Shown: one piece after another, positions 1 through 11,380 of the stretch
Numbering within the stretch: position 1 is the first letter of the stretch
Layout: the number at the start of each line of letters is the position of its first letter
Source of the DNA: Misgurnus anguillicaudatus
Taxonomy: Eukaryota > Chordata > Actinopteri > Cypriniformes > Cobitidae
DNA: 64,000 nucleotides
NCBI RefSeq assembly: GCF_027580225.2
Contig: NC_073351.2
Location: 1,031,001-1,095,000 of the forward strand
Direction of reading: 5' to 3'
Program-made: the position numbers and the translations under genes
Notes under the pieces: generated by a model
What the model saw: the letters and a program-made list of their open reading frames with translations, nothing else
The model's database searches: none
What the model was told of the DNA's origin: nothing

Positions 1-241
1 CCTCTATCGCCAGCGGGTGTTTTCCGGAGTCTGCGCTCTCCGCGCAGGAGACCAGACGACCGTCACCCTCAGCGGGCTCAGGTCGGTGTCACACACACAC
101 ATACTGTAGATGTTTATGCTGTCACAGCAGATGCACCGGCAGTCCTACCTGTCTCGCTTTGCTGCCCCACTGCGGGACTTCGGTAATGTTGTTAATTCTC
201 CTTGTACGGTCCCTGGATGCTTCGCTTCAGTTCCCAGCCCG

Positions 242-1160
242 TCTCGTTGGGTTTTACGCACTATCCGCCTCGGATACGAAATACAATTACTGGCACTCCC
301 CCAAATTCTCGGGCATTCGTTTCACTATAGTGAAAGCGTCCGATGCACATGTACTGCGTGCAAAAGTCGATGTCCTGCTGGCGAAGGACGTTTCGAGCTG
401 GTCCCTCTTACCGATATGATGATAGGGTTTTTCCAGCCTTTATCTCATAGTACCCAAAATACGCGGCGGGTTACGACCGATTTATTTACGCACTGGCTCT
501 ACAAATGTGATCCTTTAGGATGATACGCCGAGGCTCGTATTTCAATATTCAGATCGGTTTGCAGCCTTAGACCTGTAGACGTGTACTTCATGTGTCCATC
601 TCCCCTCGCCTTAGACCGTTTTTCGCTCTGCGTTCATGGGGTGGGCATATTAATACTAAGTACACCATTCGAGCTGTCTCTCTCTCCCCGTGTCTCCATG
701 AAAGTGCTAGTCACGGCATTTAAATATTCGAGAGAGAGAGCGTTGTTCGCATTCTGCTTATATTTACGTCAACTTATAATAGCTCGTTCTTGGCAGACGT
801 GCGCGAACACAGAGATTTAATGCTTCAGCATCTCACTCGTTTAAGTCATCAGGTCAATTGGGAAAAGAGCAACTTTGCCCCGTGCAGAGGATCCTTTTCT
901 CAGTATGGAAATAGACTCGATCGACTAATTGGCGTGTTTTATAAGAGCGCGCAACCAGTCAGTTCTGACTTGCCTCGGTTTAATTCGAGGTAAGTACGCG
1001 GTCCCTATGAAACAATTTCAGAAGCTCCTGGACATATGGCAGCAGCTGTGGCTGTGACACCGCTCGAGCTGCTTCATATGAGACCGCTTCAGCATCGGTT
1101 TTACGATCAAGTCTCGAGGAGAGCGTGGCGCACCGGCATACACCGTGTAACCTGCGTGTC
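242..1160 (+). pseudogene. DIRS reverse transcriptase, heavily decayed
   Basis: Fragments recognisable as fish DIRS reverse transcriptase occur in three frames: RTIRLGYEIQLL then KFSGIRFTIVKASDAHVLRA (about 265-370), LLAKDVSSW (about 370-410), VREHRDLMLQHLTRLSHQVN (about 795-860), GHMAAAVAVTPLELLHMRPL (about 1030-1085). The catalytic DD box region (about 700-800) is not readable. No functional enzyme is possible. Confidence 0.75.
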
Positions 1161-1636
1161 ATTTCTATTTTACCCCGTGGTCAGACCCAGGATTTCTGAT
1201 AGCAAGATATGCCCCTGAGGGGTCTCCTGGCATTCTGTAGCACATGCGATGCCCCCAGCACGGGATGAGCAGCCACGTATGACGGGCTTGCAGTCTCAGG
1301 GGTGTGCATAGCACCCCAACTGCCGCGAGCGGTGCGCTGTATATCTGAGACTTGTACGCTCCGCTATGGAGATGTGAGGGAAGGATGTATTAGCCGGCAC
1401 CGACAACATTGCGACTGTTGCGTTATTTACCGTTAAGGTGGTTTTTGCGCTCTCGCCACCTGTCGCATCTCGCTCGTCATCTCCTCCTTTGAGTCAGAAG
1501 CATCTGAGGTCCCTTCGTGCCATTTACATCCCAGGTTCGCTCAATACAGCGGCAGACGCGCTTTCCTGAGCTGCGCGCCCCGGCGAATGGCGACTCCACC
1601 CCCAGACGGTCCAGCTAATTTGGAAGAAGTTCGGTC

Positions 1637-2088
1637 GTGCGCAGAGATCTATTTGCGTCGCCGGACGATACCCACTGTCGCCTGTTTTATTCACTAACCG
1701 AGGGCAGCCTCGGCGTGGATGCGTTGGCACACAGCTGGCCGCGGGGGACGCGCAAATACGCATTCCCTCCAGTGAGCTTAATTGCACAGACACTGTGCAA
1801 AGTCAGGCAGGACGAGGAGAGCCTTTTATTAGCGCACCGTACTGGACGACCAAGAATTGGTTTTCAGAGTTAATGCTCCTCGCGACAGCCCTTCCCTGGC
1901 GAATTCCCCTGAGGAAGGACTTTCTTTCTCAAGGAAGGGGCACATTATGGCACCCGCGCCCCGACCTGTGGGATTTCCATGTATGGTCGTTGAGCGCGCA
2001 AGGTTTAGGTGATTTATCGCAAGCGATATCTAACACCATCGACGCGGTACGAGCACCGTCCACAAGACGGGCTTACGCGCTTAAATGA
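1637..2088 (+). pseudogene. DIRS RNase H / connecting region fragment
   Basis: Two overlapping frames carry DLFASPDDTHCRLFYSLTEG and LGVDALAHSWPRGTRKYAFP (about 1645-1770), then WFSELMLLATALPWRIPLRK and GTLWHPRPDLWDFHVWSL (about 1855-1995). These are characteristic of the segment between RNase H and recombinase in fish DIRS elements. One frameshift near 1855 separates them. Confidence 0.8.
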
Positions 2089-2106
2089 AACCTTTTTCGT
2101 CACCTG

Positions 2107-3050
2107 ATGCTCTTCGCAACGCGAGGACCTCAGAGAATGCTTAACATTGTGCTTTTATATCTTCAACATAGGTTAGATGGTAGGCTGTCACCCTCCACCA
2201 TTAAAGTTGATATCGCCGCTATTTCTGCTCATCACTCACTTATTAACGGCAAATCAGTTGGCCATCATGATTGGTTATTAGATTTTAAGAGGCGCTCGCA
2301 GGCTAAACCCCTCGCGCCCTCCCTCTATTCCTCCTGGGACCTGTCCATGGTGCTGAAACCCCTACAGATCCCCCATTCGAGCCTTTGCAGTCTGCGAGTC
2401 TGAAGTTTTTGTTAATGAAAACTCTGACCCTGCTAGCATTGGCCTCCGTGAAGAGAGTAAGGGATTTATATGCATTCTCTGTTGACGATTCGTGCCTTCA
2501 GTTTGGTCCTGATGTCTCAAGCGTAACACTCAGACCCAGACCAGGCTACATGCCCAAAGTTCCCACCACTCCCTTGAGAGATCAGGTGGTGAGCTTGCAA
2601 GCGCTGCCCCCAGAGGAGGCAGACCCAACCATGGCTTTATTATGTCCCGTACGAGCTTTACGCCGCTACGTAGATCGCACACAAAGCCTCAAGACTTCAG
2701 ATCAGCTCTTTGTTTGTTACGGTGGTCAGCAGAGAGGGAAAGCTGTCACTAAGCAGAGGATGTCTCATTGGATAGTTGATACTATCACCCTTGCTTATAA
2801 TCTGCAGGGCATTCCTTGTATATTTAATTTGAGAGCTCACTCTACTAGAAGTGTTGCCTCATTTGGGCACTCGCTCGTGGTTCCTCGCTAACAGACATCT
2901 GCAGAGCTGCTGGTTGGGCGACACCTAACACGTTCATTAGGTTTTACAGTGTTCGTGTCGAGCCTGTCTCCTCTCGTGTTCTTTCCTCGTTAAGGGAAGC
3001 ACAGAGAACAGGCTGGCAGGTCGGCTTGCAGCCTCCGACTGCTGCTTCAA
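2107..3050 (+). pseudogene. DIRS tyrosine recombinase, frameshifted
   Basis: Joins DNA ends through a catalytic tyrosine in DIRS retroelements. The N-terminal half (2107-2400) reads LQHRLDGRLSPSTIKVDIAA in one frame. The catalytic half (2385-2891) has TLLALASVKRVRDL, with the arginine expected after the helix, then ALLCPVRALRRYVDRTQ and AHSTR, which is the HxxR box. A frameshift after AHSTR moves DICRAAGW and the FIRFYS segment with the nucleophile tyrosine (about 2938-2950) to another frame. All four expected catalytic elements are visible, but no single ORF holds them. Confidence 0.88.
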
Positions 3051-3625
3051 ACTGAGCTCAGTATGGAAGGCCATCAAGGCAAAAATGCGTAATCATTTGA
3101 TTTGTCTTCCTCCGCTGCCTTGGCAGCCTGATGTTGCGGAGCATCCGCTGCCAGCCTCTCACTAGCTGCATCCTCGCGAACCTGTGTTTGGCTCGGGCAT
3201 CCACATTGCGTCCCACCGGGTTCCTTTGTGAGTATTTTTCCGTGGGGTTAATCCTACTAGCCCACGTTTCCCTCAGCAGAGCACTGCTTTGCTTACACAG
3301 CCACGGCTGTCATTTATACCTCAACTACGGTTGACTTTCGCCCACCAATAGCCCTTAACGGGGCGTTCCTATACCGCTCAGATAGGGCGCTTCCCAGTCG
3401 CCGGCACTACTGTGGGGTTAAAGGAACATCTAGTGCCCGGCCTTCTGCCTTAAAACCTAATTCTCCTTATCCTTAAGTGGAACCGGAGGGCTTTACGCAG
3501 ACACTGGAAGAGGTCAGCCCTCAGTGGCGTTTTGGTAGGGATTCCCAATTCGTCGGTCACGATGTGACGTCGTAGTGACCGACTGAAAGGGAACATCTCG
3601 TTTACGTATGACAACTAGGAGGACC

Positions 3626-4099
3626 AATAGTCATGATGATCCACCCGGAAATAGAAAATCCTCTGCAATACCTTTAATTGTTTTATGTTTTTAGTTAGTT
3701 AAAACAGTCAAACATACATTCAAGTTCAATTCAAGTTCATTTTTTGTATTATTCCACTAGGGGAAATTAGATTGCAGCCAGGTATCAAAAACCCCACACT
3801 TTTAATAAGACAACAATTAATAAGTGATAAACCATATTACACCAAAAGAGGACAAGGAGCGGTACATTAATAAAATACAGTACGAGATCACTGCATAGAG
3901 AGACCAAAAGAAGCGACAGTCCAGAAGTCTGATTTGTACAAAGAACCAACAGAATTAAAAAAGCATGTCATCAATTCATCATTTCACCAAACTCAGTATT
4001 GTTAATAGCAGTACATATAAAAGATGGTAAAGTTTCATCCTATAGATGGGAACTCTTTACCTTCTACCTGAGGGAAGAAGCACAAACTCCCCATATAGG
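3626..4099. other. AT-rich spacer without recognisable gene
   Basis: No ORF or known domain is evident. A repeat-like stretch (about 3740-4090) includes CCACTAGGGGAAATTAG and CTTCTACCTGAGGGAAG. It resembles decayed interspersed repeat sequence, but I cannot name the family. Confidence 0.4.
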
Positions 4100-4369
4100 G
4101 GATGATCAACAAAGTCCAACAGAGGATTAGTGAGCACAAAAAGCTCTATCAGACGTGCCGACCCTAATTACCATGTGGCATGCCACTTTACAGAGTGTGC
4201 TCATTCAGCCCCTTCTCTCCATTTTCAGGTAATTGAGCAGATAAAATTACCTAGAGGGGGCAACATTAATAAAGTGCTATGCCAAAGGGAATTGTACTGG
4301 ATTCATACTTTGGATGCCTTACATCCCAAAGCTTTAAATGTGGATTTCGACACGAGTGTCATGCTATAG
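4100..4369 (+). pseudogene. Penelope-like element C-terminus (GIY-YIG endonuclease end)
   Basis: The frame from about 4124 reads RISTKSSIRRADPNYHVACHF, then HFQVIEQIKLPRGGN, QRELYWIHTLDALHPKALNV and a stop at 4367. The pattern VA.HF....H....L.F..IE....PRGG....L..RE..WIHTLD.L.P.GLN is the last third of the GIY-YIG endonuclease domain in Penelope-like retroelements of fish. The reverse transcriptase and the GIY and YIG strands are absent, so this is a 3' fragment, as expected for a 5'-truncated insertion. Confidence 0.72.
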
Positions 4370-4370
4370 A

Positions 4371-5271
4371 CACTAGGGGTGGCACGGTTCATGAAAAAAA
4401 TCTGAACCGTTCGGTTCGCTTGTCTTGGTTCGGAGCGCGTGTGCGTCGCAAGGTTCAACGGTTCATGGCATGCGCAATGTAACCTAATGCCCTGTATGTG
4501 ACCTCAGATAGCGTGTTTCCCTTTCGCGTAAAAGAAGAGGTGACTGGTGTGGAGGGTAAGTACTGCAGGTTATGTTACGTGTAGAAATGGCAAGTGGGAG
4601 AGAAAAGGAAGTCTGCCCGGAGTTGGTGGATGCACCAGCGTCGTATGATGACAGCGGAATAAAACAATAGTACTGCAGTCTATGGGTTGAATGTGTTCGA
4701 ACAGCCACAGGAGACTGCCTTCTCTCCGACCATTTACCTAATCTAAGGTAGTGAACACACAAACAGTGCTATTTTTAGCCTTTCATTGATAAAACAAAAG
4801 CGGCTGATTTCCGCGTAGTTTCATTTTGCTAGCGTGTGAAAGTTGCGCGATCTTATTTCATAAATTGCCCCTCAAAGTAATCAGGACAGAAGTGGTCAAA
4901 AGTGAACAAAAGAGACGGACTAAATATTACAGGTGTAAACGTTATGTTTCTATCTCGTCTATATACTCTCTGCAGTATTTAAGCAGCCTCTCAGTGATAA
5001 ATCTAAGAGCTACACTGAAGTTGGCATTTTGATAAATGCAAGTTATCTTTGTGTGCTTAAAAGGCACATAAGTTAATGTAGATGGCAATACACATTCTCT
5101 TTTTTTGCCAAATAAATGAAAAGCATGTTGAAATCGTTTATGTCTTCCCTCTTGCTGTATCAAAATCTCACCTGGCTTTCCTCAGGGATGGTCCCAATAA
5201 TGTGGTTAAAGTCAAATTCAGTTTGTGCATGATTACATGATATAACTTTTTTAATACTGTATCCTAAATCA
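4371..5271. repeat. decayed interspersed DNA repeats
   Basis: Begins with TAGGGGTGGCACGGTTCATG, a hAT-type terminus common in fish; no matching inverted end was found. The block 4850-4990 (AGTGGTCAAAAGTGAACAAA then AGAGACGGA, CAGGTGTAAACG, CTCGTC) is a diverged copy of 25735-25890. No credible gene is present. Confidence 0.5.
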
Positions 5272-5560
5272 GTGGTTCTCAAACTTTTTTCACGTGCGCC
5301 CCCCCTTGTGTACGGTGCGTTCTTTTGCGGCCCCCCCAAAGAAAATTTATGACAAGAAACTGTTCTAAAATTTAACATTTTAATTTAGCAAAACATTAAA
5401 TTATACAAAGTAGTGCTGTTGGTTAGTAGCCTTATTTTTATAGGTTTAATCACAGAGAATTCATGATAAATGAATGTATTTTATAAAATGTCATAAAACT
5501 GGGGCCCCCCTGGCACCATCTCGCGACTGCGCTGCAGTCGACCCCAGAGGATTAACATTT
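5272..5560. mobile_element. hAT-like non-autonomous fragment
   Basis: Starts with CAGTGGTTCTCAAACTTTTT followed by a C-rich GCGCCCCCCC tract, a terminus common to vertebrate hAT MITEs. The far end is unclear; GGGGCCCCCCTGGCACCATC near 5502 may be its decayed complement. No coding capacity. Confidence 0.5.
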
Positions 5561-5759
5561 ACTGAAGTAGCTAAATCAAGCACTGCTTTAACCTTTTACT
5601 ACTATATTGTTGAGATAAACTGTGCAGGATTTGTAAATAAGGCCTGCCAGCACTGTGTTCATCAGCCCTCTGAAAAGTGACTGGGGAATTGCAAAGACTG
5701 AAAGGTAGAACACGGAACTGGTACAGCCCACTGTGTAAAAGCAGTTTTATTTATCGAAG

Positions 5760-7300
5760 ATTCCTTTAGCCCTTGGTAGTCCATACAAAATCTAGGTTCC
5801 CCAGACAGTTTTGGAACAATGACAACTGGAGCGGCCCACATGCTGGTTTAATTATGCATTCCTTTAGCATTATGTCAATTTGCAGACAAGGCACGATATG
5901 ATGGATAAGTTCGGTCTGTCCTGTAATAATTTTGTGCTCAACCAACAATGTCTGGTAAAGATGCCCATCAAACAAATCATGGAATGATTTCAGTAACTCA
6001 GCAAGCTAAGTTTTCCCCCTCCTCCAATGTAGCCACGTCAATTTTGGCATACAATCTAGATCTCTCCAGATAGACAAGTCTCTGTCATGTCACCAAGAAC
6101 AACTTTTCTGGAAGGAACTTAAGTCACGACAGAGGCTCTAATCACAAACACATTCCAAGAAGAGAGTTAAAAGGTTATGAATGACTGTAAAGCGATGGTA
6201 AAAACATAGGGAAAAAAGACCAAACTGTAACCAAACTAACACTGATGGACAACACATTGCTCCATCAGCAAGTAGTAAAGGAGGTGGTGGCCAAGGTGTT
6301 ATTCTGAAATTTTCGCCAGAGACATTTTGTGAAACAGCGGTATCCAGTGTAGCTTTAAGTACTTGGACATGAAAATTGAACTGAACATGAAAAAGGGGAG
6401 GATGAAATGTCTTCAACGTGGCCAAGACCTGGCTGAGAGATTTAAGACGAGTCAAGTAAGTGAGGCTCAATTATGATTTCAATAAAGGACGTTTCAGATA
6501 GCTACTTCTCCCCTGAAATCAGATTTGAGCCTCACTTACTTGACTCGTCTCAAATCTCTCAGCATGCTCTGGCTCATGTTGAAAACATTTCATCCTCATC
6601 TTTTTTTGTGTCTAACTGAAGCACCCGGGTCTACAACCCCTGCCTAAGGTGCACTAATTAGTTGCTCTGAACTCTCAATCTTGACAGGCAGTTCTACTTG
6701 TCCATCAAGTTTACCAACTGGAACAACATTCTGAGTCAGTCTACAGGTCAACCAGTTATGAGAAGTAAACCCCAGAGGTAAACACTTAAGACAGTGAACC
6801 ACTTTTGTTGCGTGAACAGTCTGCGGGAACTGATCTAAGACAGCACGAAGTTCATGTGCATGCAAGAGAAGGTCCATCATCGAATTATTGTGGTGCCAAA
6901 GAGAGCCATATTTCTCCACAGCGTGCTTACATGCGAACTTGATATGCTCAAACTGAGGAGGCAGAGTTGTTTTTTACAATTAATTCAACATGTGAACAAC
7001 AAATGTAGACAGCAGTTCATCTGGCCTTTGTAGCCGCTGTAGGATGCCCCTCATGATACCCCCCTGATTATCAGAAGGTAGAATAAACTTCTTGAAACGA
7101 TTGCAAAACTGTGTCCATGTAACAACAAGGGAGCACTAAATATTAAAAACTTCTTTGACTACTTTTCAAGCAACATTTGGTAATCAGTAAGGTCTAGTGA
7201 AGTCCTATGACAACAGACAGGAGCCAGTCATCAGGATTAACCTTGCCTTCACCATCAAATATTAGATGTTAAAGATGCAACTAATGAAGAACAAAAGACA
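5760..7300 (-). pseudogene. Ty3/gypsy-like gag-protease-RT remnant
   Basis: Read on the minus strand, three decayed blocks follow retroelement order. Gag: 7115-6980 gives WTQFCNRFKKFILPSDNQ and GIMRGILQRLQRPDELLSTF, and 6919-6644 a further Gag-like stretch. Protease-like: about 6385-6330 with VLKATLDTAV, where LDTGS is expected. Reverse transcriptase start: 5975-5766 with VEHKIITGQTE, MLKECIIKPACGP and NLDFVWTTKG, resembling the start of gypsy RT. The rest of pol is missing and there are many stops. LTRs were not identified. Confidence 0.6.
6399..6602. repeat. imperfect inverted repeat, about 80-bp arms
   Basis: The left arm 6399-6480 (GATGAAATGTCTTCAACGTG ... AGTCAAGTAAGTGAGGCTCA) is repeated as its reverse complement at 6515-6602, with a spacer of about 40 bp. 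Arms match over most of their length. It lies inside the gypsy remnant and looks like a local inverted duplication. Confidence 0.85.
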
Positions 7301-7772
7301 GCACTCTGGAGGTAGCTGATAAATTAGCCAAGGCTGGCTGAGCCATCAATGGAGTAGCTACACATGAGACATTAGCAACACCTGATCTTAATTTGGACAC
7401 CTGACCCGGTCTTGAACATATGGCATTGAAGCAACTATGGGTGACTTATGTTGAGGCGATCCAGAACAACAGAGCAAGAGAAAAAAAATGTGACAACTTC
7501 GATACATCCAAAATGTTCAGGCACCACTTTGAAACGGAAACCTGTCATCAGATTTATTAAAGCTGTTTCTTTTTGTAAGAAGCCAAACTCATCAGCAACA
7601 TGCAGACTGAATGAAAGAAAAGACATCCAACCCTGGTCACAAACGAAAAGATGAAAAATAAAAAAAACAGAAAGCAAACAGGTTGGTTATCTCGTCTTTC
7701 ACTATGTGTAATAGTTGTTTAAACAGATGCTTTAATACTTTTAAGAACACTGCATTGTAGTGGAGCTAAAGT
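7301..7772. other. no recognisable feature
   Basis: AT-rich. Short ORFs on both strands (7435-7677) have no recognisable domain and probably arise by chance. Confidence 0.4.
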
Positions 7773-8019
7773 TTAAAGGCGGAGTGGACAATGTTTAAAA
7801 GCAATGTTGACATTTGAAATCACCTAAACATACACACCCCTACCCCAATAGAATCTGGACCTTTCTTTTGATAGACCTGCCCCAAACATACGCAACCCCG
7901 GCAAGGGTGTCTGTTAGTAGACACGCCCCTTACTGCTGATTGGCTACAACTGTGTTTTGGTAGTCGGCCCGGCTCCCTTTTCCAAAGCGTTTTTCAAACA
8001 TTGTGCACTCCACCTTTAA
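7773..8019. mobile_element. TTAA-flanked MITE, copy 1
   Basis: The terminal inverted repeat AGGCGGAGTGGACAATGTTT pairs with the right end AAACATTGTGCACTCCACCT; TTAA flanks both ends. 247 bp, non-coding. The same family occurs at 30293-30511, where an unoccupied site is preserved in a duplicated copy, confirming the TTAA target. Kolobok or piggyBac type by target preference. Confidence 0.88.
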
Positions 8020-9889
8020 GGTTAAAATAATTGTAACTAGGGATGGGCATTCTATTAAGTTTTCTTTGTCGATCGTCGGGAGAATTAACGATCGACTATC
8101 GATTAATCATTAATATTTTTATAATAAAATTTGTTATTTAACTTTTATAATTAAAAAATGCAATGAATACAAATATACAGCGTGTTTTTCCTTGATGAGA
8201 CCTTTATTACAAGATCAACTTGTGGCAGACAGTTAAATGTTTCAAACATATATGTGCATGCATGTGCGGTGCTCTAAAGCAGCGGAACCTGCAGCTGCGA
8301 GCCAGCGTTCTTAAACAGAGACCTCATTAGTTCCAAAATAAAAAAAAACAGATTCATGTTTAACATTAAATTAAACAAAAAACATAATACTTAGATCTGA
8401 AAGGTTTTGTCAAAATGTAACTCAAAATTATTCAACCCAGAAGAAAGTGCAAGATATTAGCCTTCCTAACATTAGGCTATAACAAATTAGGCTACTTAAA
8501 GCCTCGTGAAAAATAACTAACTTTAGTAATTCGCATAAAACTTCTGCACCAGTCTACTGATTTTTTTGAGAAATAAAAGCATGTTTTGGGGTCAGACGCA
8601 ACCGCAACCCATGGTGACCATCAGTCCAGCCGCCGCCGAAAACAGCCGCTCCGTGGAGACTGACCGGGATGCACAGGTACCTCGCCCTAACTTGGCTTAT
8701 TCCGCATACAGAGTATGTGTGAAACAGCGTGCGTTTTGTGAGCCCCATTCACCATTGTTTAATTATACTAACATAGTCTTTTAGTTTTTATTTGTTGTAA
8801 AACAGCAGTAAACACACATTTATGGTCTCCAACTCCACAATATACCATAACCATGGTATTTGTAGTAAAATTGCGGAAATACAAATCGTTTTTAATCTGC
8901 AAAAAAAAAACATTTTTACAATGATAAAATCATGGCTAATTTTCCTAAGGTTGTAATTACAAAATTATATATGTTTGAAAGACGGAGATGCGCACCTGTC
9001 AATCTATTACATAACAGAGCAAGGCCAGAGACAAACGTGCTCATAAACGGGAGTAATATGGAATAATGTGTGCATCTTTGAATAACTGTAAGTATACATT
9101 TCTTTTAAATATATTTTGTCATATAAAGTTTTGAGACATGGCCTAATAATGCTTTTTTCACTTTTATTGCTCATTTAGACTTATTGTGCGGGTAACAGCG
9201 TTTTTGACGCATTTACCTCAGATATTATTTTAGCAATATTGCTTTTTTTAGATAATAATAATACAATTTATATTTCAATCCTGTTTCATTGTCTGCTTAT
9301 TCATTTCATTATGCTGTTATGTTAATGTGAGGATATTTATTTGCCATATGAAACGTGCCGTTATATGAATACTTTTGTATAATATTCAAATATATGCAGA
9401 ATAATATGTGCATTTTTGAATAACTGTAGGAATACAGTTGCTTATTTTTGTCAAAGTTTTGAGAAATAATAATATTGTGAGGATTTATTTCCATATGAGA
9501 CGCTTTTTGCCGTTGAATACTCTCGTTTATTATTTGGAAATCATATACATACACACACCCGTCGCTATGGGCGGGCCTTAGGGGGCCGGGCCCGCCCTCA
9601 AGGACGCTTGTGCCCCCCCAGTATTTAAAAAAATACTGTCATTTTAAATTATTAATGTTGCTAATTTTGTGTTGCATTAATGTTGTATTCTTTATAATTA
9701 AAACATTAAAAATATAAAAAACAATGGTGTGATTTTGTTTGATTGATGAGAATCTAGCTACACTGCAACAGCCTATCACGAGGCTACGTACGACACGTAC
9801 GTGACGTAGCCTACGTCAGTGTATCCGCTCAACAGTTACCGCACTTTTTTTAAACTGGATGAGTTTTCGCTTAGCTATACCGCTTTAAG

Positions 9890-10042
9890 ATGGATATTAT
9901 CCGCAAATGGTTAAAAGCCCAACAACAAGTCTCCAAAAGACGCGCAGCAGTCAGACAGAAAGAAACTCCGGTGGCCTTGCAACCAATTTGGCGAGCTGCT
10001 CCATTGGTTTTACTTTGTTATCTGACGACGACGCCAACGTAA
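9890..10042 (+). pseudogene. hAT transposase N-terminal fragment
   Basis: ATG at 9890 opens a 50-codon frame starting MDIIRKWLKAQQQVSKRRAA, resembling the start of fish hAT transposases with a basic N-terminus ahead of a TTF-type zinc finger. It stops at TAA (10040-10042), before any zinc-finger or catalytic segment. Confidence 0.5.
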
Positions 10043-10182
10043 CCGCTAAAATGTACATTTATAATTGACTGACATGTTTGTATCAACGAAAATGAACCTT
10101 CCGACAACCACACAATGTCGCAAGCGCTCTTGGCAAACAGATGAGAGGTTTGAAAAGGACATTGACGCACACAGGCGAGAGA

Positions 10183-10380
10183 GTTCGGGTCTTCTCGGGT
10201 CCGTTCAGAAAAAACACATTCATTTTTAAATTACCCGAGACCCGATGCCGCTATTGTTGTACCCGACCCGTGTCCGAGGCACATGTGAAACTTTTAGACC
10301 CGATCGGGTCTCGGGTCGGACCTCGGGTTTTCGGATCTAAGTGGACCCGTGAAGACCTCTACCGTGGAGCCCGACCCCGG
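10183..10380. repeat. CGGGTC-rich insertion
   Basis: Contains many CGGGTC/GACCCG words in both orientations (TTCGGGTCTTCTCGGGTCC, ACCCGACCCG, GATCGGGTCTCGGGTCGGAC), which make it strongly self-complementary. It resembles a hAT-related fish MITE. Exact ends could not be set. Confidence 0.5.
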
Positions 10381-11228
10381 GCCTAACAGACTACTACATT
10401 CAGAAGATATGGACTTGTTCACTGCGGTGATTCAGCTTGCTAATAGTAGGCTAATAATAAGTGTGCCCTCCCATGCATTTCATATGCCCCCCTTAAGACT
10501 GAGGTCTGGCGACGGGTCTGTACATACATAGTAGGAAATATATAATGTGGAAGGGCAGACTTGCAAAGTTACTCTGCTTATTTTTATGTGGAGATAAATA
10601 AAGCATTGCAAAACTGCTGATCTGATCCATTCAGATCCTGACCACCAGGCTTGAGATTTTAAACATCCTTAATCCACACTTACTAGTCTGTCAAATAATA
10701 TCTAAAATATATTGTTTTGTGAAAAAAAAATGATGCTTTGTTCTATTGTTTATGCAGAAAAGTGTTCACAGAAAGTGTCAATCACATGAACGTGTTATAT
10801 GCAGAATAAGCGGTCAGCAGCGCACTGCTACGGGTGCTTGACGGATTCGCGCACACATACACAAACGCACTTTTTTGTGAAACAGGAGTTAGATTAAAAA
10901 AAATGCATTTGATAAATTGATAACAAATTAACGTGATCGACGAAATTCTTAACAATCAATTATCGACCGTCGATTAATTATGCCCATCCCTAATTGTAAC
11001 ATCTAGTAGTGACTTTCAATGATGTATTGTAAATCTAACGATATGTGCACCCAAAAGGCTCTGATTCGCTTTATTTATCTACACTTTAATAAGTGTTCCT
11101 ATCAGTTTACATGGAATTCCTCTTCCAATAAAGTTAAAACAACTTTAAAAAGTCTGATAAACAGTTAAAGAGCAGCATAGGCATTCAAATTCACATATTA
11201 ACAATGTTTCTGGACAAGATAGATTTAC

Positions 11229-11380
11229 CCATTGTAAAGTGGAATCGCAGGTTGCCGTAGAGGGTTGTGTTCAGATATGGAGTACACACCTTCCTCTGGC
11301 CATCTTTGAGAAATACAAGTGCTGAACCTGATTCAATCTCTCCACACTGAGTTCCATACACTGCACCTTCCATGTCCCAT
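11229..11380 (-). CDS. reln: reelin exon (152 bp), last in window
   Basis: Minus-strand acceptor tcctctag, then [39 protein letters not shown] and [11 protein letters not shown], ending one base into a glycine codon before GTAAAT. Human RELN reads [20 protein letters not shown] here. This starts the second subrepeat of repeat 1. The next exon (ICDPG region) is not seen down to base 1. Confidence 0.95.

Larger units (their letters stand above)
1..3625 (+). mobile_element. DIRS-like tyrosine-recombinase retrotransposon, degenerate, left end outside window
   Basis: The order is reverse transcriptase (about 240-1200), RNase H and linker (1200-2000), tyrosine recombinase (2040-3050), then a non-coding 3' region with GC-rich repeats ending near GGGAACATCTCGTTTACG. 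Peptide stretches in shifting frames match fish DIRS proteins: RTIRLGYEIQLL, VNWEKS, LLHMRPLQH, DLFASPD.THC, FSELMLLAT. Many frameshifts and stops show it is dead. The gag region would lie left of base 1. No LTRs are seen, as expected for DIRS. Confidence 0.9.
9554..10520. mobile_element. nested hAT element, 967 bp, with 8-bp target duplication
   Basis: Ends CACACCCGTCGC and GCGACGGGTCTG form short inverted repeats; the flanks TACATACA (9546-9553 and 10521-10528) are identical. It lies wholly inside the 8038-10992 element. It keeps a short N-terminal coding piece at 9890 and, at about 10183-10380, a further GGGTC-rich insertion. Most transposase sequence is gone. Confidence 0.9.
8038..10992. 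mobile_element. hAT-type DNA transposon, 2955 bp, with 8-bp target duplication
   Basis: The ends are TAGGGATGGGCAT and ATGCCCATCCCTA. Both flanks carry the identical octamer ATTGTAAC (8030-8037 and 10993-11000), the hAT target duplication length. Terminal regions are rich in CGAT/ATCG motifs (GATCGACTATCGATTAATC). Internally there is no intact transposase; similar blocks at 9057-9110 and 9397-9440 show internal repetition. A second hAT element is nested inside. Confidence 0.92.

Noticed and set aside
110..523. 137-codon frame at the left edge as an independent gene
   Set aside because: Its residues do not match a family, while the overlapping frame carries DIRS reverse transcriptase residues. 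It is a shadow frame.
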